A stretch of 6,105 bases of DNA, taken from assembly GCA_052034295.1 (NCBI GenBank), contig JBPOIS010000139.1, positions 1 to 6,105 on the forward strand. The letters run 5' to 3'. Under the pieces are notes generated by a model that ran no database searches, had not been told where the DNA came from, and saw only the letters and a list, made by a program, of their open reading frames with translations. Every line of letters starts with the position of its first letter. Within the stretch, counting starts at the first letter, position 1. The position numbers and the translations under genes were made by a program. This DNA is from JBPOIS01 sp052034295. GTDB lineage: Bacteria > Pseudomonadota > Gammaproteobacteria > Pseudomonadales > Moraxellaceae. This document shows positions 1 to 5,713 of the stretch, one piece after another.

Positions 1-857
1 TCGGGATAGCCTTTGGTGAGCATGCCCAGCCACTGCTTGTAGCGGCCCAGCAGCTTGACCTGTGGCTGGCTGTGGTGCCGGGTTTCTCCCTGCAAAAAAT
101 CCAGTTGCAGCGTCAGCAGATCGGCCCACGACAGCAGCGATTCCCCGCGCAGCACCCGCACCAGATCAGGCCGCGTCACCGCGCCCCGGCCCAGCATCAG
201 GTCGGTGCAGCCGGACTGTTGCCGGGCGGATTCAGCGTCCTCCGGAGTCCAGATTTCGCCATTGGCAATCACTGGGATGCGCAGCGCTGCCCGCACTGGG
301 GCGATCTTGTCCCAGTGGGCGGGCGGGGTGTAGGCATCGGCCTTGGTGCGGGCGTGCAGGGTCAGCCAGCTGGCCCCGGCGGCCTCGATCGCCTGGGCAT
401 TGCGCACGGCTGGCGCATCATCCAGATAGCCGAGGCGCATCTTCGCCGACACCGGTGTCGCAGCCGGGACCGCCTGGCGCACCGTGTGGACGATCTGATA
501 AATCAGTTCGGTTTCATCCAGCAGCGCCGCGCCGCCGCGGTGGCGGTTCACGGTCTTGGCCGGGCAGCCAAAATTCAGGTCGATGGCCGGTGCCCCCAGT
601 GCAGCCGCCTGTGCGGCATTGTCGGCCAGGGCCTGCGGGTCACTGCCCAAAAACTGCACATGCAGCGGCGTGCCGCTGGCGGTCTGCCAGCCGTCGGCGC
701 GTTCCGGACAAAAATGATCCAGCACATGCACCGGCAGCAGCTGGTCGGTGACGCGGATGAATTCGGACACGCACCAGTCATAGCGCCCGGCGGTGGTCAG
801 CAGTCGGCGCATCAGCGGGTCGGTCAGCCCTTCCATCGGGGCAAGGATCAGGCGCAT
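1..857 (-). CDS. dusC: tRNA-dihydrouridine(16) synthase DusC, 3' end outside window
   Basis: This FMN-dependent enzyme reduces uridine to dihydrouridine in the D-loop of tRNA; the DusC subfamily acts at U16. The reading frame is open from ATG at 857 to the window edge, giving 285 residues. E. coli DusC has about 315, so some 30 C-terminal residues are missing. The N-terminus MRLILAPMEG is the typical FMN-binding start of the TIM barrel. The active-site stretch DLNFGCPAKTVN covers residues 93-104, with the catalytic cysteine at 98, as in E. coli. HARTK (168-172), PVIANGEIW (195-203) and LGRGA (222-226) are the expected FMN and phosphate-binding elements. RYKQWL (272-277) matches the DusC-type helical C-terminal domain. 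The SEFIRV segment (31-36) and the NFGCP context favour DusC over DusA or DusB. No clear Shine-Dalgarno precedes the ATG, but the start fits the family. The gene diverges from the membrane-protein gene at 1049. Confidence 0.95.
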   Translation of the reverse strand, partial: MRLILAPMEGLTDPLMRRLLTTAGRYDWCVSEFIRVTDQLLPVHVLDHFCPERADGWQTASGTPLHVQFLGSDPQALADNAAQAAALGAPAIDLNFGCPAKTVNRHRGGAALLDETELIYQIVHTVRQAVPAATPVSAKMRLGYLDDAPAVRNAQAIEAAGASWLTLHARTKADAYTPPAHWDKIAPVRAALRIPVIANGEIWTPEDAESARQQSGCTDLMLGRGAVTRPDLVRVLRGESLLSWADLLTLQLDFLQGETRHHSQPQVKLLGRYKQWLGMLTKGYP

Positions 858-870
858 GGGGGCCACAGCA

Positions 871-900
871 GGCAAAAAGCGCTTTATACGCGATTTTGCC
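871..900. repeat. Inverted repeat over the dusC promoter
   Basis: GGCAAAA (871-877) and TTTTGCC (894-900) are perfect 7-bp inverted arms. Inside them GCG (879-881) can pair with CGC (889-891), leaving a 7-nt loop that contains most of the TATAAA element. It lies 14 bases upstream of the dusC ATG. It could be an operator or an RNA hairpin. No T-run follows at a terminator distance, so an intrinsic terminator is less likely. Confidence 0.4.
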
Positions 901-911
901 GGAGATGGCGA
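883..911 (-). promoter_or_regulatory. Candidate sigma-70 promoter for dusC
   Basis: On the minus strand TATAAA (888-883) makes a good -10 element. Exactly 17 nt upstream is TCGCCA (911-906), which matches four of six positions of the -35 consensus. Transcription would start near 876, leaving a leader of about 19 nt before the dusC ATG. This is judged by eye only. The -10 lies in the loop of the inverted repeat at 871-900, which adds some support for a regulated promoter. Confidence 0.35.
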
Positions 912-1048
912 TTCGGGATGTGGCCGTGCCCCGTGAGCGTCTGTTGCGGCGTGGCTGGTCGGCCCCCTTGTGCACACGCCTTACCGAGGGCAGACTTGGG
1001 GGATCGCCGAAGCACGGCTACCCTTTGGCACAAATACGGACTTTGACG

Positions 1049-1933
1049 ATGCCCACAACCACCCCTCATTCGCGCTGGGGAATCAATAAAAATAACATTT
1101 ATATCAATGGTTTGATTTTTTCGATGTGGGCTGTGCTGGCCTTCGCGCTGGCGTATACGGGGTTGTTTGCCGCCTGGCATCAGGCGCAGCTGGCCGGTTC
1201 GGGCGGATCGCTGGCGCTGGGCGGCGTACTGGTGTTTTCACTGCACCGCTCCGGGGCATTTTTACTGATCCTGTTGTCTCTGCTGTTTTGGTGGCCGCTG
1301 TTGATCCGCAACTGGACCGCGCGTGAATCACTCATGGCCTATCTGGGGGCCAGTAAAATGGTGGCGGTGCTGGGGGTCGGGCTGGGCACCGCGCTCTGGC
1401 TGGATCACCGGGTGTCCTGGCTGATGTGGGGCGGTGCGCTGCTGCTGATGGCGGCGGTGATGGCGCTGGGCCTCCAAGGGCGGCTACGGCGCTCGGTTTC
1501 GGCGTGTGCGCACCCGGATCAGCCGATTGCGCAGGCTGCCAGCCGCTGGGTGGTGTCGTGGCGGGGCTGGCGGGTGCATTGGCTGTGGCTGGTGGGACTG
1601 GTCATGGTTTTGGGTCCTTCATACGGGCTGTGGTGGCAAAGTCATTTTGCTGGGGTGACGTATCGCAGTGTGCTGCTGGATTTGCCGGCCTTTCCGGGGA
1701 AAATTCCCTTTGCCCTGGGACAGTTGATATTGGTCACGGCCATGCTGTTGCCCTGGTCGGTGCAGAATTGGCAAACCCCGGACCGGCTGCACCAGTTCAA
1801 AGGGGCAGCACTGGTACTGATGGGGATGGGTTTTTTTGTGAGTGGGCTATTTTTTTCACTGGCCATGGCTTTGATGGCCTGGACCGGGCAGGTCTTGGCG
1901 CGGCTGGCGCGTGCCCCGACGCAGCAGGCCTAA
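1049..1933 (+). CDS. Unrecognised multi-pass inner-membrane protein
   Basis: I do not recognise the family. The 294-residue product is strongly hydrophobic and rich in tryptophan. Likely membrane segments are near residues 21-41, 66-86, 101-118, 124-142, 178-196, 221-238 and 252-277, so about seven. Basic stretches (RLRR 145-148, WRGWR 171-175) and an acidic or polar loop (150-170) separate the two halves. There is no signal peptide and no catalytic motif I can name. The frame stays open back to 896, but I chose the ATG at 1049. The upstream part reads like intergenic DNA and is polar and arginine-rich, and a weak GGA sits 8 nt before this ATG. An in-frame ATG at 1124 is a possible alternative and would remove the first 25 residues. 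The first 75 nt are markedly A+T-richer than the rest. The stop codon overlaps that of the convergent helicase gene. Confidence 0.75.
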   Translation: MPTTTPHSRWGINKNNIYINGLIFSMWAVLAFALAYTGLFAAWHQAQLAGSGGSLALGGVLVFSLHRSGAFLLILLSLLFWWPLLIRNWTARESLMAYLGASKMVAVLGVGLGTALWLDHRVSWLMWGGALLLMAAVMALGLQGRLRRSVSACAHPDQPIAQAASRWVVSWRGWRVHWLWLVGLVMVLGPSYGLWWQSHFAGVTYRSVLLDLPAFPGKIPFALGQLILVTAMLLPWSVQNWQTPDRLHQFKGAALVLMGMGFFVSGLFFSLAMALMAWTGQVLARLARAPTQQA

Positions 1934-3414
1934 GGCGTGTCGGGGGCGTGGGTTGGTGCTGCCGGGGATTTTTTCAGGGTCTGGATCATCGGCCACAGGT
2001 GATGCACATTCAGGCGGATTTTGGCGCGGGTGATGGCGACGTACAGCAGGCGCAGCTCATCGGCACTGATCTGGACCTTGTTCTTGATGATGCGGTGGTT
2101 GTAGTCGTCCTCAATCTGCACCCGGTCCCACTCCAGCCCCTTGGCTTTGTGGGCGGTCGAGATCACATAGTCGGCCTGGGTGACGTCGGTGGCCTTCTGC
2201 AGGGCCTGCCGCAGCACTTCGGTGCCATGCTCGTCAATCAGCTTCACCAGCGGCTTCATGTCGCTGCCTTCCCCGGCTTCGCAGTATTCCTGCACCTCGC
2301 GCCAGTGGTCAAACAGCGCCAGCTCCGGCACTTCGCTGCAGCGCCGTCCCAGGCGCAGTGCGGCGGCGCCTTCGACAAAGCGCAGCAGCTTGTCGGTGTC
2401 GGCCTGGAGCGCCACGCGGTGCCCCTGCACCAGTCCGCCCATCAGCAGGGCCATGGCACGGGCATTGGTGCGGCAGAGGATGGCGTCCTTTTTTTTCATC
2501 AGTGGCGACAGGTCGATTTCGCTGCGCTGCTGCGGGTTGCCCTGCAGCGGCACCGACTCGCCCAGTTCCTGCAAAAAAATGTTGGCCAGATCGGCCACCG
2601 ACTCGCCAAAGCGGAACGAGCGGGTCAGCCGGCTGTCCGGCAGCGGCAGGCGCTGCATGGCATTCACCGCGCCGCGCCACTGGTAGATCTGCTGGTGCGG
2701 GTCGCCCACATAGACGACCTGGCTGGGCTGGTTCATCAACACCCCGAGCATGATCGGGTCGGAGTCCTGCGCTTCATCAAACAGGATGTAATCGGCCGGG
2801 ATGCGCGGCTCGGACAGCGCCCAGCATTTCAGGTAGATCTCATGGCTGATGCCCGCCCGGTGCCGGGGGTCCAGTGACTCCAGCCAGCGCTGCTCCAGCA
2901 GGGGATACAGCAGGTCGCGCAGGGCCTGGGCATCGTCGGCATGGATGTCCTCGGCGATGGGCAGGTGCCGTGGGGCCGGATGGCGGGCGTGGGTGCTGCA
3001 AAACTGGCTCAGGCCCCGGGTGATCAGCATCGCCTGCTGACTGGGCCGCAGGATAAAAAATTCATAGCGGCCATTGATGCGGCGGCGCACCTGCTGCGGC
3101 AGCAGCCGGTACTGCTCAGCCAGCCGGGCCGGGGACAGCCGGGGCAGGCGCAGCTTATCGGTGATCTGCCGGTCCACGTGGCGAAACGCCAGCGAATGGA
3201 AGGTGCGGCAGTCCACCTGCGGGCCAAACTTGCTGCGCGCCTCGTCGGCAATGGCCTTGTTGAACGCCAGATACAGGCCGCGCCGTGCGGGCATGGCTTC
3301 GCTGATCAGCCGCAGCGTGGTGGTCTTGCCGGAACCGGCAAAGGCCATGATCTTGAAGGCGTCCTGCCCCAGCGCCAAGGCGATGGCCTGCTCCTGTTCA
3401 GGCGTCGCGTGCAC
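1930..3414 (-). CDS. Compact UvrD/Rep-family (SF1A) DNA helicase, FBH1-like
   Basis: This is a predicted ATP-dependent 3'-5' DNA helicase or translocase of 494 residues. All core motifs are present in order: Walker A GSGKT (27-31), motif Ia AFNKAIADEA (50-59), TFHSLAF (71-77), Walker B DEAQD (213-217), motif III GDPHQQIYQWRGA (237-249), motif IV RSFRF (265-269), motif V TAHKAKGLEW (420-429) and motif VI LLYVAITRAK (456-465). It is much shorter than UvrD or Rep (about 670-720), so the 1B and 2B insertions must be reduced. From memory, the FNK, TFHS, GDPHQQIY and SFRFG motifs match the helicase core of eukaryotic FBH1 better than UvrD; no F-box is present. The GTG at 3414 is chosen because GGAAGG lies about 5 nt upstream, the protein then begins just before the Q-motif-like TPEQEQAI, and upstream codons give an implausible cysteine-rich sequence from the tatC overlap. 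Its start overlaps the tatC end by 17 nt. The cellular role is unknown; repair or recombination is the likely area. Confidence 0.9.
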   Translation of the reverse strand: MHATPEQEQAIALALGQDAFKIMAFAGSGKTTTLRLISEAMPARRGLYLAFNKAIADEARSKFGPQVDCRTFHSLAFRHVDRQITDKLRLPRLSPARLAEQYRLLPQQVRRRINGRYEFFILRPSQQAMLITRGLSQFCSTHARHPAPRHLPIAEDIHADDAQALRDLLYPLLEQRWLESLDPRHRAGISHEIYLKCWALSEPRIPADYILFDEAQDSDPIMLGVLMNQPSQVVYVGDPHQQIYQWRGAVNAMQRLPLPDSRLTRSFRFGESVADLANIFLQELGESVPLQGNPQQRSEIDLSPLMKKKDAILCRTNARAMALLMGGLVQGHRVALQADTDKLLRFVEGAAALRLGRRCSEVPELALFDHWREVQEYCEAGEGSDMKPLVKLIDEHGTEVLRQALQKATDVTQADYVISTAHKAKGLEWDRVQIEDDYNHRIIKNKVQISADELRLLYVAITRAKIRLNVHHLWPMIQTLKKSPAAPTHAPDTP

Positions 3415-4168
3415 GCTGTCCTTCCAGCATCCGCCCAAACAGCAGCCCCAGCTCAAACAGCAGCCACATGGGAATCGCCAGCAGCAGCATCGACAGGCCA
3501 TCCGGCGGGGTCACCACGGCGGACAGCACAAAGCAGCCGACGATGATGTAGCGGCGCTTGTCCACCAGCGCCGCCACGGACACGATCCCGGCCAGAATCA
3601 GCACCAGGGTCAGCACCGGGATTTCAAAGGTCAGCCCAAACACCAGAAACAGCTTCAGCACAAAATTCAGGTAGCTGTCGATGTCGGTCATCGGCGTGAC
3701 CGTCTCCGGGGAAAAATGAATGAAAAACTTCAGGATGCCCGGCAGGGCCAGGTAATAGGCAAACGCTACCCCCAGATAGAACAGCAGCACACTGGCCACC
3801 AGCAGCGGGATGGCCAGTTTTTTTTCCTGCTTGTACAGGCCAGGGGCGACGAACTGCCAGATCTGGTGCAGGATGTACGGCATGGCCAGAAACACGGCCG
3901 CATACAGGGTCAGCCGGATCGGTGCCATGAAGGTCGAGGTCACGTCGGTGGCAATCATGGTCGCCGTGGCCGGCAGCTGCTCGCGCAGCGGGGCGCTGAA
4001 CAGCGTGTACAGCTGCCGGGAAAACCCCACCAGCAGCAAAAACAGCCCGATCACGGCCCCGAACACCCGCACCAGATGGGTGCGCAGTTCCAGCAGGTGC
4101 GCCGTAAACGGCATTTCCTTGAGGTCTTCCTCGCTCAGTGGCGGGGTGGGCTTGGGGGCGTCGGTCAT
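3398..4168 (-). CDS. tatC: Sec-independent protein translocase TatC
   Basis: TatC is the polytopic inner-membrane subunit that, with TatB, binds the twin-arginine signal peptide of folded export substrates. The 256-residue product has the normal six membrane spans, near residues 33-50, 86-104, 119-141, 167-191, 206-222 and 225-244. Family signatures are visible. HLLELR (24-29) is in the cytoplasmic N-terminus. SAPLREQLP (58-66) and MIATDVTSTF (71-80) are in the first periplasmic loop. YKQEKK (112-117) is in the first cytoplasmic loop and contains the signal-peptide-binding glutamate E115. TPPD (220-223) precedes the last span. The length is close to E. coli TatC (258). The start ATG lies 23 nt after tatB and has only a weak ribosome-binding site, so coupling to tatB is plausible. 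An eight-T run at 3818-3825 encodes the lysine pair of the YKQEKK loop. Confidence 0.97.
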   Translation of the reverse strand: MTDAPKPTPPLSEEDLKEMPFTAHLLELRTHLVRVFGAVIGLFLLLVGFSRQLYTLFSAPLREQLPATATMIATDVTSTFMAPIRLTLYAAVFLAMPYILHQIWQFVAPGLYKQEKKLAIPLLVASVLLFYLGVAFAYYLALPGILKFFIHFSPETVTPMTDIDSYLNFVLKLFLVFGLTFEIPVLTLVLILAGIVSVAALVDKRRYIIVGCFVLSAVVTPPDGLSMLLLAIPMWLLFELGLLFGRMLEGQRARDA

Positions 4169-4191
4169 GGCAGGGCAGGGGTTCCAGAACG

Positions 4192-4590
4192 TCAGGGCAG
4201 GCGGCTGCCCAGAAAGGGCGCAGGCGGCAGGCGGCGTGCCAGCTCAGGGCCCATGAGCCGGAAATAAAACACCGCGCCGGCCTGCCGTGGGCGCACCGGC
4301 TGGTCCGAACCATAGCGGGTGTCGGCGATGCCCGCCTGCAGGCGGGTCATTTCCTCGCGCAGCTGGGCCTCGGCGGCTTTGACCTTGTCCAGCTCGGCCT
4401 GCATCATCTGGCGCACTTCGAGCTGGTGCACCTCTTGTTCAATCTCGGACTGGATGGTGCTGATGGTGCGGCGGATGCGCCCATACCAGGCCCCGGCCAT
4501 GCGGGCGGCATGGGGGAGTTTTTCCGGGCCGAGCACGATCAGCGCGATCGCAGCCAGCAGCAGCAGTTCACCAAAACCCAGACCAAACAT
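4192..4590 (-). CDS. tatB: Sec-independent protein translocase TatB
   Basis: TatB forms the substrate receptor with TatC. The 132-residue product begins MFGLGFGELL with the conserved polar E8, and has one N-terminal membrane span (about 5-20). The GPEKLP hinge (21-26) and an amphipathic, then largely charged helical region (27-90) follow, the latter rich in E, Q, K and R and probably coiled. The C-terminal tail is less conserved, with a proline-containing end (LPPAPFL, 121-127). The invariant E8, the GPEKLP hinge and the long charged tail separate it from TatA. It starts 9 nt after the tatA stop without a good Shine-Dalgarno of its own, suggesting translational coupling. It lies between tatA and tatC in the standard order. 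Confidence 0.95.
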   Translation of the reverse strand: MFGLGFGELLLLAAIALIVLGPEKLPHAARMAGAWYGRIRRTISTIQSEIEQEVHQLEVRQMMQAELDKVKAAEAQLREEMTRLQAGIADTRYGSDQPVRPRQAGAVFYFRLMGPELARRLPPAPFLGSRLP

Positions 4591-4599
4591 GAATCGGCG

Positions 4600-4824
4600 T
4601 CAGACCTTGTCGCGCTGGTCGGCAGACTGGGCGGTGCTGTCCACGGTACGTTGCTGGTCGAGACGGGCCTGATCGGCCTTCTGCTCGCCCTCACGCATGG
4701 CGTCCTTGAAGCCCTTGACTGCGCCGCCGAGGTCACGGCCAGCATTCTTGAGGCGGGCGGTGCCAAACACCACCACCACCACCGCCAGCACAATCAGCCA
4801 GTGTGTAATCGAAAAACTGCCCAT
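4600..4824 (-). CDS. tatA: Sec-independent protein translocase TatA
   Basis: TatA polymerises at the TatBC receptor to allow passage of folded proteins across the inner membrane. The 74-residue product has the usual architecture: a short N-terminus (MGSFSITHW), a single membrane helix (about 6-20), the FG hinge (20-21) and an amphipathic helix (about 24-42) with DLGGAVKGFKDAM (31-43). A polar, acidic or glutamine-rich tail closes it. Length and motifs fit TatA/E. A good Shine-Dalgarno, AGGAG (4836-4832), lies 7 nt before the ATG. The gene is first of tatABC and follows hisIE by 54 nt with no evident terminator between them, so it is probably co-transcribed with hisIE. Confidence 0.96.
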   Translation of the reverse strand: MGSFSITHWLIVLAVVVVVFGTARLKNAGRDLGGAVKGFKDAMREGEQKADQARLDQQRTVDSTAQSADQRDKV

Positions 4825-4833
4825 GGTCGGACT

Positions 4834-4843
4834 CCTGTACAGG
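4834..4843. repeat. 10-bp perfect palindrome overlapping the tatA ribosome-binding site
   Basis: CCTGTACAGG reads the same on both strands and overlaps part of the AGGAG ribosome-binding site of tatA. At most a three-base-pair stem with a four-base loop can form in RNA, so an effect on translation is speculative. It may be chance. Confidence 0.2.
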
Positions 4844-4878
4844 CGGCGTGCCCGTGTTCAGCGGTTGAGTATGCCAGT

Positions 4879-5631
4879 TCAGGACTGGCTACGGGAGGCT
4901 TTTTCGGTCAGGCCCGACAGTCCCTGTCGTCTTGCCAGTTCATCAATGATCGCCTGTGGGGCAACATTGAACTGGCCCAGCATGACAATACTGTGAAACC
5001 ACAGGTCAGCGGTTTCATAGATCAGGTCATCCAGCGAGGTGGCCGAGGCATCCTTGGCAGCCAGAATGGTCTCGGTGGCTTCTTCGCCGACTTTTTCGAG
5101 GATTTTGTTCAGGCCCTTGTGATACAGGCTGGCCACATAGGAGCTGTCCGGGCTGGCCTGCTTGCGCTGCTGCATGATCTGCCCCAGCGCCGCCAGCACA
5201 TCCACGCTGTCCAGCCGCTGCGCGGCAGTGGCCGGGGCGTGCGGGGTGGCGTGGCCATAGATCTGGCTGGGGTCTTTTTTCACTGCATCGACGCTGTGCC
5301 AGCCGTCTGTGCCCAGCACCCGGTAAAAACAGGATTCCCGCCCGGTGTGGCAGGCAATGCCCCCGGCCTGCTCGACCTGCAGCACGATCACATCGCCATC
5401 GCAGTCGAGGCGGATTTCGTGCACGGTCTGGGTGTGACCGGATTCCTCCCCCTTGTGCCAGAGCTTCTGGCGTGAGCGCGACCAGTACACCGCCTGACGG
5501 CGCTCGGCCGTCTGCTGCAGGCTGTCGCGGTTCATCCACGCCACCATCAGCACCCGGCCCGTCCGGTGGTCCTGGGCGATTGCCGGGATCAGGCCCTGCG
5601 CATCAAAACGCACCTCGTCCAGCCAGCTCAT
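4879..5631 (-). CDS. hisIE: Bifunctional HisIE: phosphoribosyl-AMP cyclohydrolase / phosphoribosyl-ATP pyrophosphatase
   Basis: The product (250 residues) catalyses steps 3 and 2 of histidine biosynthesis in the cytoplasm. Residues 1-125 are the HisI cyclohydrolase, with VYWSRSRQKLWHKGEESGH (48-66) and the metal-binding DCDGD (76-80: D76, D78, D80). The zinc-ligand cysteines are C77, C94 and C101. Residues about 144-250 are HisE, an all-alpha NTP pyrophosphatase: PDSSYVASL (161-169), KVGEEATE (180-187, with E184 and E187) and YETADLWFH (205-213, with E206 and D209). The linker of about 18 residues (126-143) is rich in alanine, proline and histidine. The HisI half ends KDPSQIY like stand-alone proteobacterial HisI, and both halves are complete. 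The enteric HisIE is only about 203 residues. This suggests fusion of two once separate adjacent genes. There is no internal stop and no methionine in the linker. The ATG at 5631 has an excellent GAGGAG (5642-5637) 5 nt upstream. Confidence 0.95.
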   Translation of the reverse strand: MSWLDEVRFDAQGLIPAIAQDHRTGRVLMVAWMNRDSLQQTAERRQAVYWSRSRQKLWHKGEESGHTQTVHEIRLDCDGDVIVLQVEQAGGIACHTGRESCFYRVLGTDGWHSVDAVKKDPSQIYGHATPHAPATAAQRLDSVDVLAALGQIMQQRKQASPDSSYVASLYHKGLNKILEKVGEEATETILAAKDASATSLDDLIYETADLWFHSIVMLGQFNVAPQAIIDELARRQGLSGLTEKASRSQS

Positions 5632-5636
5632 GTGTA

Positions 5637-5642
5637 CTCCTC
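5637..5642 (-). promoter_or_regulatory. Strong Shine-Dalgarno of hisIE
   Basis: GAGGAG on the minus strand sits 5 nt before the hisIE ATG at 5631. It fixes the start and is the strongest ribosome-binding site in the window. Confidence 0.8.
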
Positions 5643-5661
5643 AAGCAAAAATCAGCATTTC

Positions 5662-5708
5662 CCTGAATGGTGGCACGACCGCTGTCACCGCCCTGCAGGG
5701 GATTCAGG
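5662..5708. other. Nested inverted repeats in the BLUF-hisIE spacer
   Basis: The outer arms CCTGAAT (5662-5668) and ATTCAGG (5702-5708) are perfect complements. Directly inside, GGTGGCA (5669-5675) and TGTCACC (5683-5689) pair with one G-U on the plus strand (an A-C mismatch on the minus strand) and leave a 7-nt loop. Beside it is the palindrome CCCTGCAGGG (5691-5700). Together they can fold as a three-way junction filling more than half of the 82-nt spacer. On the minus strand a T5 run (GATTTTTGC) follows about 10 nt later, too far for a classical intrinsic terminator. It may be a BLUF-gene terminator, a processing site or a leader element of hisIE; I cannot decide which. Confidence 0.4.
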
Positions 5709-5713
5709 CGGCA

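Noticed and set aside
62..1046. Long plus-strand frames over the left end (62-751 and 72-1046)
   Set aside because: They are antisense to dusC, whose catalytic motif and barrel motifs are intact. The translated sequence is arginine-, proline- and alanine-rich noise.
896..1048. Upstream extension of the membrane-protein gene to an ATG at 896
   Set aside because: The extra 51 residues are polar and arginine-rich with no family feature, and the stretch overlaps the candidate dusC promoter. The ATG at 1049 starts just before the first membrane span.
1960..1985. T-run after the membrane-protein gene as an intrinsic terminator
   Set aside because: The T6 run is present but no convincing G+C-rich stem directly precedes it, and it lies in the helicase coding sequence.
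1426..2877. Open plus-strand frame of 483 codons
   Set aside because: It runs out of frame through the membrane-protein gene and antisense through the helicase. Its composition is low-complexity (G, A, H, Q) with no motif, whereas both underlying genes are clear.
3074..4267. Open plus-strand frame of 397 codons
   Set aside because: It is antisense to the helicase and tatC. It is rich in Q, H and R, as expected for the complement of G+C-rich genes, and has no domain.
3624..4313. Alternative minus-strand frame of 229 codons over tatB-tatC
   Set aside because: It is out of frame with tatC and tatB, which have full-length, motif-complete products; it is a shadow frame.
4138..5475. Open plus-strand frame of 445 codons
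   Set aside because: It is antisense to tatB, tatA and hisIE, all of which have strong family motifs. No ribosome-binding site or recognisable domain supports it.
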